Assembly (NCBI GenBank): GCA_001899145.1
Contig: MKVF01000017.1
Span: 1 to 64,000 of the forward strand
Direction of reading: 5' to 3'
Source of the DNA: Flavobacteriia bacterium 40-80
Lineage (GTDB): Bacteria > Bacteroidota > Bacteroidia > Flavobacteriales_D > Crocinitomicaceae
Length of the DNA stretch: 64,000 bases
The notes under the pieces are model-generated. The model was given only the letters and a program-made list of their open reading frames with translations. It was not told the DNA's origin and did no database searches. Positions 15,487 through 23,666 of the stretch are shown one piece after another. Both the position numbers and the translations under genes were made by a program. The first letter of the stretch is position 1. Each line of letters begins with the position of its first letter.

Positions 15487-18400
15487 ATGAGTGCATATAG
15501 AATTCTGTTGTTTATCTCTTTTCTTACGCTGACCAATGTTTGGGGACAAAATATAAAAGAAACGAGGACAAAAAATAATGAACTTTTAAAGAAAAACATT
15601 CCTTCTGAATATACAAGACATTCTGATTATGGGAAATATTCTCTGGATATTCCCCAAAGCAATGTGGAGCTGATTCAGTACCGGAAAGAAGATGAACGTC
15701 TGTTTTTAGATGCAGAAGGCAATTATTACCTGCAAAAAACAGCAGGAAAATACCATTATCGCAACAATATGGGAGAGCTGAAGACAATTCAGAGAATACC
15801 TTCCAAGATGGGGAAAGATTTTGGGATCTTTGAAACAGAGCTTCCTCTGAATGTGAATCTTTCCGATGCGGTAACTTCCATCAGCATCAACAACCTGAGA
15901 AATAAAGTTGTTTTTGGAAAGTCAACCATTCTGAAAGAAATCGCAGCGAACGGTACAATTGTTAAGCAGGAAAACCTGAAAGTAAGCAACTACTCAACAG
16001 AGGGGCAAACGCTAACATTTAAAAACGTATTTACAGCTGTTGACAGAGTTCAGACTGTAGAATATGATCGGATTCAAACAAATTTCGTCTTGAACTCAAG
16101 ACCATTATTAGGCGCTAATACGGAATTCCTGATCCTTGAAGAAGTATATGAGCTTCCTTCCGGATGGAGTATTGTTACACCACAGAATGCAAATTCATCA
16201 AAAGCATATCAGGGCGAATTATTGATAATGAACGAAGTAGGAAACCAGGTTTCCTCTATTTCCAAAGCGCTCATATATGATGCAAATCCGGTAGTGGATA
16301 ACTCGAACACAGGAAATGCGTTTGTTGCAGATTATTCATTTGAAAATATCGGAGCTAACCAGTACCGCGTGTCTATAAAAATACCCGCTAAATGGTTATT
16401 GAACGGTCAGAGAAAGTTCCCGGTTACCATTGATCCTACATTGAGTAATAATTATGCGGGTAATTTAGGTATTGAAGATAGAAACACACAATTCAGTGCC
16501 GGGTGTCAGACGCAGTTGAATATTGTTCTCCCGGGAGGAAATTCGCAGGTAGTGACAAATACAAATGCAAGATATACGATCATTGCAAAAGGAGAGATCG
16601 CCGTATCGGGATCTACTACTTATTATGCGGAAGGGCCTGAGCAACGTTCCAGAATAGGGGTCGGGGCAGGTCCTACCTGGCACGCTACTCAGACAGGAAC
16701 AGGTCCACAGCAGTCGGCACCTTATGATGTAAATTATAACTATAATTCTAACATTGCAAACACTTGTTATCCACCCGGAAGCACGCTCACTTATACTTTT
16801 CAAGGTTACCAGACTTATTTTCCTCAAACAGCGACAGGAACTACTAATGTTGCTGGATGTGTTACAAATTATCAGGAGCTGAAAACAAATACACTTGAAA
16901 TTACGGTAACATTCAATGATTTTACATTGAATACGACTTCGGTAGGCTTTTCAAGTATAACAGCTACAGGACCTGCCAATCCAACCTGTAATGACTGGTC
17001 AGCAACATGGTGCGCCGGTTCAGGAACCAACACCTCTTTGTACCTTCATGAAGGAGTAAACTATACCGTAGAAAATGTCGGAGGAACAGCTTGTAGTGGT
17101 TCACCAATGCCTGCAGCATATATTCAGGCCTGGTCCCCAAGTGGCTCTTCCTGTAATATGGATCCTATCGGAGCTCCCGGAACAAATACTTATTCTTTCA
17201 ATGCCGGTCCTCCGTTTGGTGCGGCAGGTTCCGCCGTACTACATTATGTAACTGTTTCTTCCGGTAATTGTAACGCCGCAGCTAATTATTGTGGTGGTTA
17301 CACCGGACATGATTATACAGGGCAGTCGGCAGTGTTGAGATATCGTCAGAATACAGGAGTAAACAATACGACCTCTAATACGGGAATGTGTATCAACGGA
17401 ACCCGTCAGCTGACAGCAAATCTGACAGGTACTCATAACAATCCTACGGTCAGATGGTCAGTAGTTTCAGGTCCGGGTACTATCAACGGGACAACATTGA
17501 CAGCTACGGGAGCAGGAACAATTGTGGTAAGAGCTACGATCGGCTTCTGTAACAGCGATGTTTCTATTGTTGTAGAACCGGTTCCAACCATTGTTGTGAA
17601 TGTCACCAATGCCACGTGTAATGGTTATTCCAATGGAACGGCAACAGCAAATGTCACCCCGACGACAGGAACTTATACTTATGTATGGCAGGGAAATCCC
17701 TCAACAACGAATACGGTGACAAATTATGCCGCCGGAAACTATTCCGTCACGGTTACAAGCGCGGGAGGATGCGCTGCCAGCCAGACATTTACAATTACCG
17801 AACCTCCGGGCATGACACTCCAGACATCTTCGACACAGGCAACCTGTGGATTGAGTAATGGTAGCGCCAGCGTTGCTGTAACAGGAGGAACAGGTACATA
17901 CAGCTATCAATGGACGCCGGGAGGATATAACACAAGCACAATTACGAATGTTGCGGGAGGTTTATATACGGTTGTTGTTACAGATGCTAACGGATGTACA
18001 GCCACTGAATATGCGGCTGTAAATAATAATATGGATTTGACGATTGCTTTTACAGCATCTAATGTTCTTTGTCACGGAGAAAGTAACGGATCCGTTTCAG
18101 CGACAATATCCGGCGGAGCGCCACCTTATCAGACAGGTTGGGTTCCTACCATGACAACAGGAAATTCCTTAACGAACATACGTGCCGGACAATATGTATT
18201 CACTGTTACCGATAACGACGGATGCTTTATGTCTGACACGATTATTATAACAGAACCTGCTCCGTTAGCTGCCGGATTCCAGACAGTTAATGTCGGCTGT
18301 CCGAATAACTACGGACAGATCACGGCAAATGTCGGAGGAGGAACGCAGCCTTATGTATATATCTGGAATAATGGCCAATATACCGGTCAGACAGTTTCAA

Positions 18401-19011
18401 ATCTTCCTGTCGGAGGATATGAATTCAAAGTTCAGGATGCTAACGGATGCATTTTAATAGACTCTGTATATTTACACCAGACAGGCGGACTTAACATTTC
18501 GGTTTCACCGGCATCAGCTACTGTTGATGAAGGAAACTCTATCGTGCTGAATGCTACTATTTCACCGTATGAACCGGGAGTTGTTTACAGCTGGTCGCCA
18601 AGCCAGACATTATCCTGCAGTGATTGTCCTAATCCAACGGCGTCGCCTGTAGAAGATACCGACTATATGGTAGTAATAACTACTCCTAACGGATGTAAAG
18701 ACACAGCTATCGCTGTTATTAAATGGAACATATTCTGCGGAGAAACATTTATCCCTAATATTTTCTCACCAAACGGAGACGGAGAGAACGATGTCTTCAA
18801 AGTGTACGGAAGATGTGTGAAAAACGGAACATTGAGAATTTTCAACCGTTGGGGAGAAGTGATGTTTATGACGACAGATCTGACTCAGGGATGGGATGGA
18901 ACTCACAAAGGGAAACCTTGCAATACCGGTGTTTATACTTTCTACTTTGACGGAACAAACTCGAATGGAGAAGTTAAATCAATGTCCGGTTCGGTTACAT
19001 TAGTCAGATAG
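15487..19011 (+). CDS. SprB-repeat surface protein with gliding-type (CHU_C) T9SS sorting domain
   Basis: A 1174-residue secreted protein; signal peptide about 1-20 ('LTLTNVWGQ'). Residues 1-315 form an N-terminal globular part without a recognised domain. Residues 330-690 are Thr/Gly/Asn-rich. From about 699 there are at least four SprB-like modules of about 75 residues, each with a Cys-containing opening ('NATCNGYSNGTATANV', 'QATCGLSNGSASV', 'NVLCHGESNGSVSATI', 'NVGCPNNYGQITANV') and a 'TVTDANGC'-like close. An Ig-like domain follows. The last 90 residues ('FIPNIFSPNGDGENDVFKV', 'RIFNRWGEVMF', 'GVYTFYFDG') form the CHU_C T9SS sorting domain. It is probably a cell-surface adhesin or matrix protein. 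Confidence 0.9.
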   Translation: MSAYRILLFISFLTLTNVWGQNIKETRTKNNELLKKNIPSEYTRHSDYGKYSLDIPQSNVELIQYRKEDERLFLDAEGNYYLQKTAGKYHYRNNMGELKTIQRIPSKMGKDFGIFETELPLNVNLSDAVTSISINNLRNKVVFGKSTILKEIAANGTIVKQENLKVSNYSTEGQTLTFKNVFTAVDRVQTVEYDRIQTNFVLNSRPLLGANTEFLILEEVYELPSGWSIVTPQNANSSKAYQGELLIMNEVGNQVSSISKALIYDANPVVDNSNTGNAFVADYSFENIGANQYRVSIKIPAKWLLNGQRKFPVTIDPTLSNNYAGNLGIEDRNTQFSAGCQTQLNIVLPGGNSQVVTNTNARYTIIAKGEIAVSGSTTYYAEGPEQRSRIGVGAGPTWHATQTGTGPQQSAPYDVNYNYNSNIANTCYPPGSTLTYTFQGYQTYFPQTATGTTNVAGCVTNYQELKTNTLEITVTFNDFTLNTTSVGFSSITATGPANPTCNDWSATWCAGSGTNTSLYLHEGVNYTVENVGGTACSGSPMPAAYIQAWSPSGSSCNMDPIGAPGTNTYSFNAGPPFGAAGSAVLHYVTVSSGNCNAAANYCGGYTGHDYTGQSAVLRYRQNTGVNNTTSNTGMCINGTRQLTANLTGTHNNPTVRWSVVSGPGTINGTTLTATGAGTIVVRATIGFCNSDVSIVVEPVPTIVVNVTNATCNGYSNGTATANVTPTTGTYTYVWQGNPSTTNTVTNYAAGNYSVTVTSAGGCAASQTFTITEPPGMTLQTSSTQATCGLSNGSASVAVTGGTGTYSYQWTPGGYNTSTITNVAGGLYTVVVTDANGCTATEYAAVNNNMDLTIAFTASNVLCHGESNGSVSATISGGAPPYQTGWVPTMTTGNSLTNIRAGQYVFTVTDNDGCFMSDTIIITEPAPLAAGFQTVNVGCPNNYGQITANVGGGTQPYVYIWNNGQYTGQTVSNLPVGGYEFKVQDANGCILIDSVYLHQTGGLNISVSPASATVDEGNSIVLNATISPYEPGVVYSWSPSQTLSCSDCPNPTASPVEDTDYMVVITTPNGCKDTAIAVIKWNIFCGETFIPNIFSPNGDGENDVFKVYGRCVKNGTLRIFNRWGEVMFMTTDLTQGWDGTHKGKPCNTGVYTFYFDGTNSNGEVKSMSGSVTLVR

Positions 19012-19031
19012 TTATATAATCAGATATTTGA

Positions 19032-19066
19032 AAAGGCCGGCATTTTTATTAAGCCGGCCTTTTTTG
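19032..19066 (+). terminator. Rho-independent terminator after the SprB-repeat gene
   Basis: The stem AAGGCCGGC / GCCGGCCTT around an AT-rich loop, followed by Ts. Confidence 0.9.
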
Positions 19067-19101
19067 TTATTTTTAGGCGCATTGAAAATTCAGCTTGGTG
19101 A

Positions 19102-19752
19102 ATGTCAGTATTAGATATTTTTTTACTTCTGCCCCTTTGCTATGGAGCATACAAGGGATATAAATCGGGATTAATTGTTCAGATAGCAACGTTTGCTTCT
19201 TTATTTTTAGGAATTTATGTAGCTATCCGGTTTTCAGATATTGTTTCCGATTGGCTGGTTAAATCCTATGAGATGGAGCCAGGCTCAATGCTTCCTTTTA
19301 TTGCTTTTTTTCTTACGTTTATCGCCGTTGCAGTAGGTGTTTATTTTTTAGGAAAGATCCTCAAAACAATGCTCAAGGCGACTTTACTTTCTCCTTTTGA
19401 TAAGTTTGGCGGGCTCGGTATCGGATTATTAAAATACCTGTACATTGTGGGGATATTGATTGTGTTTTTCGAAACAATGAATGAACGGAAACATATTGCT
19501 TCCGATGAAACATTCGATCAGTCACTGTTGTATCATCCGATTTTAAAAACAACCGTTTATACTGTTCCTGCTCTGGAAGAAAGCTCTCTTTTTCTTAAAA
19601 ATCAGCTGTTCAACGATTCGAGCGAATTGAACTTGAAATTAGATCAGGCAAGAAGAGCAAAGGAAATTGCCGACAGTTTAGGGGTTGATGCGGAAGATGC
19701 GGATAAAATTGTTGAAATCTATAAAGAGTATCGCTTAGATACCATTCAATGA
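19102..19752 (+). CDS. CvpA family inner-membrane protein
   Basis: A 216-residue membrane protein of the CvpA/colicin V production family. 'DIFLLLPLCYGAYKGYKSGL' opens the first helix, the family's typical start, and three further helices lie at about 25-45, 65-85 and 105-125. The C-terminal 80 residues are soluble and helical. The family's role in Bacteroidota is poorly defined; elsewhere CvpA affects purine-biosynthesis expression, bile tolerance and envelope stress. It overlaps the following flavoprotein gene by four bases (ATGA), implying coupled translation. Confidence 0.88.
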   Translation: MSVLDIFLLLPLCYGAYKGYKSGLIVQIATFASLFLGIYVAIRFSDIVSDWLVKSYEMEPGSMLPFIAFFLTFIAVAVGVYFLGKILKTMLKATLLSPFDKFGGLGIGLLKYLYIVGILIVFFETMNERKHIASDETFDQSLLYHPILKTTVYTVPALEESSLFLKNQLFNDSSELNLKLDQARRAKEIADSLGVDAEDADKIVEIYKEYRLDTIQ

Positions 19753-20912
19753 AAACAATTCACATTATCGGAATGGGGCCGGCAGGATTGATGGCCGGGA
19801 CGGAATTGTTGAAACGGGGATTCCGGGTGAACTTTTATGATCATAAAAATGTGCCTGCCAGAAAATTTCTTGTTGCCGGGCATGGAGGCTTCAACCTGAC
19901 AAATGCAGATACTCTGGCAGATTTTGTGGATCAGTACGATTCGGAGCTGATCAGGAATGCTGTGAGACAATTTACCAATGAAGACCTGATTGGTTTTCTG
20001 GTAGATATTGGAATTCCCACGTATAAAGGCACTTCAGGAAAAATTTTTCCTGAAAAGCATATTAAGCCGATAACAGTCTTAAATAAATGGCTGGATTATA
20101 TTCGTTCTTTCGGGAACGTGCTCTTCCATTTCGAACATAAATTGACAGGCTTTGATGAAGATGGGCTGGTTTTTGAACATCAGGGAACAGAAAAGCGTAT
20201 TTCTAAAGATAATGGTGTCATTTTCGCGCTGGGAGGTGGCTCGTGGGCTAAAACAGGTTCGACAGGTGAATGGCTTTCCCTGTTTGAGTCGAACGGAATT
20301 TCTGTCCGGTCGTTTGCATCAAGTAATGCCGGAATGGAAACCGGATTTCCTGATTTCCTGAAAAAATACGAAGGAAGCACCATTAAAAACGCGCTTTTTA
20401 AACTGGGAGCAAAGTCCAGGGCCGGAGAAGTAGTTATTACCGGATATGGGCTCGAAGGAGCCCCGGTTTATTACCTGAACGGAGAATACAGAGCGGGTAA
20501 CAGACAATTATTCATTGATTTTAAACCAGCTTTTGAGGTAGAGAAAATCCGGTCAGTGCTGGAAAATTCAAAGAATGTAACGGAAGGGTTGAAACAATTA
20601 AAGCTTCCTCATTTTTTGATAGATTACCTGAAATCAGAATTGACAAAAGAGCAGTTTTTATCGCTTGAATTTCTTGCCCGTAAAATCAAAAATGTGAGCT
20701 TTGAAATACGTTCGTTACGGTCGGTGGAAGAAAGCATTTCAACTGTCGGAGGAATCTTGCTTTCCTCTGTAAATGCTGATTTTTCACTTAAAAAATATCC
20801 CCGGTTTTATACAATAGGCGAAATGCTTGACTGGGACGCTCCAACCGGTGGTTATTTACTCCAGGCGTGCTTTTCCATGGGAATTGTCGCCGGAAGGGCT
20901 GTTGAGAAATAG
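19749..20912 (+). CDS. TIGR03862-type FAD-dependent flavoprotein (HI0933/BaiN-like)
   Basis: A 387-residue FAD-binding oxidoreductase. The N-terminal dinucleotide fold is 'IHIIGMGPAGLMAGTELLKR', followed by 'ARKFLVAGHGGFNLTNAD', the family's FAD-pyrophosphate stretch. Later come 'FALGGGSWAKTGSTG' and C-terminal 'FYTIGEMLDWDAPTGGYLLQ', typical of the HI0933-like superfamily. The reaction is unknown for this branch; relatives include BaiN and other putative NAD(P)H-dependent flavoproteins. It is co-translated with cvpA. Confidence 0.88.
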   Translation: MKTIHIIGMGPAGLMAGTELLKRGFRVNFYDHKNVPARKFLVAGHGGFNLTNADTLADFVDQYDSELIRNAVRQFTNEDLIGFLVDIGIPTYKGTSGKIFPEKHIKPITVLNKWLDYIRSFGNVLFHFEHKLTGFDEDGLVFEHQGTEKRISKDNGVIFALGGGSWAKTGSTGEWLSLFESNGISVRSFASSNAGMETGFPDFLKKYEGSTIKNALFKLGAKSRAGEVVITGYGLEGAPVYYLNGEYRAGNRQLFIDFKPAFEVEKIRSVLENSKNVTEGLKQLKLPHFLIDYLKSELTKEQFLSLEFLARKIKNVSFEIRSLRSVEESISTVGGILLSSVNADFSLKKYPRFYTIGEMLDWDAPTGGYLLQACFSMGIVAGRAVEK

Positions 20913-20943
20913 TACAGTCAGATTATGCCGATTGATTTTCCAG

Positions 20944-22032
20944 TTAGTGAGACATACTCGGTATAGACAGCTTTTCCAACAGATAAAAATACGCTTCATA
21001 GGAATGATGTACCATCATATTCAGATCCGAATCGGGAAAACGGCGATCGTAAGTTTCGTCGAACTGGTTCAGAATGATCGGCGTACCGCAGCGTGTGTAA
21101 TTCATATTGTTGCTGTACGTTGGTTTCGGAAAATCTTTTAATTCTTTGTTGACAAACTTATAAACGGTGCTTCCAAGTATTTTGATAAAGTTTTTTCGGG
21201 CTTTCTTTGGTGGTTTGTCCAGTTTGTTATACAAGCTCTTCAAGACCATCTTACGAAATAGTGGTTGTTTTTTGATCATTAATTTCATAACCTTAAAGCC
21301 ATTCACTTTATTGAAATCGTCTGTTGTCTGGATGGAAAAAGGGGCTTCCGGAACCCAGTCTCTGGAATTTAAGATAGTGTAAGACCAATTCAGATGCGCT
21401 GCTTCGAAATCGTAGGAATAATATAAATTTCCGACTTTTGGCTGTGCGCTGCAATAAGATTTGAAAACAATATCAGACGGAAGCCTCCCGTCTTTTTGCT
21501 TGTAATAAATCAAAGAATGGATCAGATTGGCCAATGCTCCGCCCTGGCTGTGCCCGATGATAAAGAAATTTTTCATTCCTTTCTGATAACAGGAATCAAT
21601 CGTTGGGAGAATATTCTCCAGTAGTAAAATAGCGCCCAGGCTCCAGCCGACATGCGTGGTTGCCATCTCATTCTCTGCAAATTGATAAGAAATGGTTTTC
21701 TGGGAGTCAATTACCAGATTGCCTTTGGCAGGAATCATCGCGGCATAAAAATTTCCGATCCAGCTCGGACCCGCAACAGAAGCTCTTAGCGATATAACGC
21801 CCGTATCGCCTTTGGCCCAGAACTCCCATTTGTTCTGTAAGCCGAATTCAGATGAAGCGTATATGCGTTCATATCCGTCCGGATAAGGGATTGTTTTGGC
21901 ATATTCCGGTTCGGAATTATGAGCCGTCAACTGGAGCAGCTCAAGATATTCCTGCTTATCAAATCCGGGTTTAAGCTGTGATAAAGCAACATTGCAGGTG
22001 ATCAGAGATAAGAAAAGTAAAATTCTATTCAT
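20944..22032 (-). CDS. Secreted class 3-type lipase
   Basis: A 362-residue alpha/beta-hydrolase with a signal peptide ending at about residue 19 ('CNVALSQ'). The nucleophile elbow is 'FFIIGHSQGGALANLIH' with Ser162, the pattern of the fungal-type lipase_3 family. 'SYCSAQPKVGNLYYSYDFE' and 'SYTILNSRDWVP' follow and carry the expected catalytic Asp neighbourhood. A His near the C-terminus ('MMVHHSYEAYFYLL') is a candidate for the triad. It probably hydrolyses esters or lipids in the periplasm or outside the cell. Its start overlaps the end of the permease gene by 8 bp, so it is likely the third gene of the rbfA-permease-lipase run. Confidence 0.83.
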   Translation of the reverse strand: MNRILLFLSLITCNVALSQLKPGFDKQEYLELLQLTAHNSEPEYAKTIPYPDGYERIYASSEFGLQNKWEFWAKGDTGVISLRASVAGPSWIGNFYAAMIPAKGNLVIDSQKTISYQFAENEMATTHVGWSLGAILLLENILPTIDSCYQKGMKNFFIIGHSQGGALANLIHSLIYYKQKDGRLPSDIVFKSYCSAQPKVGNLYYSYDFEAAHLNWSYTILNSRDWVPEAPFSIQTTDDFNKVNGFKVMKLMIKKQPLFRKMVLKSLYNKLDKPPKKARKNFIKILGSTVYKFVNKELKDFPKPTYSNNMNYTRCGTPIILNQFDETYDRRFPDSDLNMMVHHSYEAYFYLLEKLSIPSMSH

Positions 22033-23242
22033 GGCGTTTTAGTTTTTTTAAAAGGTATTTTACAGGTATGTAAGTTGCCATCATTGAAAGTGATGAAACG
22101 ATCACAAGAATAAGAATTCCATCCGAAAAATTTATCTGAATAGGGAAAATATCGTTGTTGGCATTCGGAATTCTGATAATGCCTCCCCATAACTGTAGAA
22201 GGCAGATACTGTACCCGATAACGAGTCCTGCTGCAATTCCTTTAAAAGCGATCATTAAACCATTGAAAAAGAAAATGTAGAAAATATTTTTTTTGGTAGC
22301 TCCGAAACTAAGCAGTGTAAAAATATCCTTTTTCTTTTCCAGCATGCTCATAATGATTGCTGTCATTAAATTAAATGCGGAGATAATAAATACAAAAATC
22401 AGGATCCCTATGACGATGATTTTCTCTGTCCTGGAAGTTTTATAAATCAGCTCATTTTTTTCGAATTGTGTTTTTACGACCCACTTACTGCCCAGTGTTT
22501 GCTGAAGAGCTTCTCTGACTTTACTGATCTTTCTCTCTTCAGGGACATGAACGTAAATACAGCTGATGTCGTCACCATACTCCAGCTGTTCCTGAGCAAA
22601 TTCCAATGGCAGGACAACAGATTCATGATTCACATCTTTGTTGAAATTAAAAGAAGCGGACAGCCTTACAAATTCGCTGTTAAACGGAGATGAGCCGATG
22701 CTCATTTTAGCTTCGCGGAGAGGAAAATACAGCTCCAGGTACTCATAATCATCTTTTTCATCATGAACATACGCCTGGAGTTTTTCTAAAAGCCCTGCGC
22801 CGGCGATTGCAAACGGAATTTTTCCTTTCGTGAGATATGCTTCACCTTCCACCAGGTGATTTTTCATATCGGACATCAGCAGGAAAGAATTTTCCACCCC
22901 GTAAAGATTGGCATTCAGCCATTTTTGCTCATGCTTAATAACCACTATTTCTTCAATAGCTTTTGAATAGCTGGAAATATCCCGGTTCTTTAGCTTTCCG
23001 TATGGAAATTCTTTCTGATCAAACGTTTTTCCATTTGCCGACCGGATCGTAATGGTAGCGTCAAAATCACTGTAAAGCTGCTTTACCATGTACTCAATAC
23101 CATTGAAAGCACTGAGCAGGATCACAAGCGAAGCGGTGGAAATTAAAATGCCGATTACCGAAATACGGGTAATGATCTGAATAATATTTTTGCGTTTTTT
23201 CTGCTTAAAATAACGCTTCGCTATGTAAAACGGGAGATTGAT
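22025..23242 (-). CDS. LolC/FtsX-type ABC transporter permease, non-canonical start
   Basis: An inner-membrane permease of the MacB/FtsX superfamily, about 405 residues. The first helix lies near residues 25-45 ('ISVIGILISTASLVILLSAF'), then a periplasmic domain of about 200 residues, then three C-terminal helices ('IIVIGILIFVFIISAFNLMT' onward), the LolC/E layout. The conserved N-terminus 'NLPFYIAKRYF' lies upstream of the first possible GTG (23125) and is read in frame, but no ATG, GTG or TTG precedes it. The best placed codon is ATC at 23242, immediately after the rbfA stop, which would give MNLPFYIAKRYF. ABC transporters of this kind act in lipoprotein or lipid trafficking. The GTG at 23125 lies inside the first helix. 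Confidence 0.8.
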   Translation of the reverse strand: MNLPFYIAKRYFKQKKRKNIIQIITRISVIGILISTASLVILLSAFNGIEYMVKQLYSDFDATITIRSANGKTFDQKEFPYGKLKNRDISSYSKAIEEIVVIKHEQKWLNANLYGVENSFLLMSDMKNHLVEGEAYLTKGKIPFAIAGAGLLEKLQAYVHDEKDDYEYLELYFPLREAKMSIGSSPFNSEFVRLSASFNFNKDVNHESVVLPLEFAQEQLEYGDDISCIYVHVPEERKISKVREALQQTLGSKWVVKTQFEKNELIYKTSRTEKIIVIGILIFVFIISAFNLMTAIIMSMLEKKKDIFTLLSFGATKKNIFYIFFFNGLMIAFKGIAAGLVIGYSICLLQLWGGIIRIPNANNDIFPIQINFSDGILILVIVSSLSMMATYIPVKYLLKKLKRHE

Positions 23243-23244
23243 GA

Positions 23245-23586
23245 TTATTTATCTTTTAGTAAACGATCTATTTCCATAGCATAGTCCAGAGAGTCGTCAA
23301 TACGGAATTGCAGCTCAGGGATTTTCCGGAGATTTTTTAGCTCTTTTCCTACTTCAAAACGAATACGGCTGACATTTTCATTAATGTGATCCAGTACTTT
23401 CAGGCGATTTTCTTTTGTAGAAAGAATACTTACAAAAATACGTGCCATTGACAGGTCTGCTGTTACACGGACAACAGTTACCGTTACTAATGCGCCCAGA
23501 CAAATGTCGGACATGTTTTTTTGTAAATAGCTGCCAACTGCTTTTTGTATAACACCTTCAATTTTACTTTGTCTAATACTTCCCAT
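23245..23586 (-). CDS. rbfA: Ribosome-binding factor A
   Basis: A 113-residue KH-like protein needed for maturation of the 30S subunit and 16S rRNA 5' end. The conserved 'RQSKIEGVIQKAVGSYL', 'VTVTVVRVTADLSMARIFVS' and 'LRKIPELQFRIDDSLDYAMEID' identify it. The start is at 23586. A TAATTTTG box on the same strand (23598-23591) lies only a few bases before it. The stop codon abuts the downstream permease gene. Confidence 0.94.
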   Translation of the reverse strand: MGSIRQSKIEGVIQKAVGSYLQKNMSDICLGALVTVTVVRVTADLSMARIFVSILSTKENRLKVLDHINENVSRIRFEVGKELKNLRKIPELQFRIDDSLDYAMEIDRLLKDK

Positions 23587-23651
23587 ACTACAAAATTAAA
23601 GAAAACAACTTTAATAACCCGCTAATAAACTTCCTTGTTCCCCAAATATTT

Positions 23652-23659
23652 TAAATTTG
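23652..23659 (+). promoter_or_regulatory. Promoter -7 box for the MsbA-like exporter
   Basis: TAAATTTG matches TAnnTTTG seven bases before the ATG. If used, the 5' leader is very short or absent. The divergent rbfA has a similarly close box (23591-23598 on the minus strand). Confidence 0.4.
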
Positions 23660-23666
23660 TCAGATT

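Noticed and set aside
23125-23127. GTG at 23125 as the true start of the permease
   Set aside because: It lies within the first membrane helix and would remove the conserved FYIAKRYF start that is encoded in frame just upstream.
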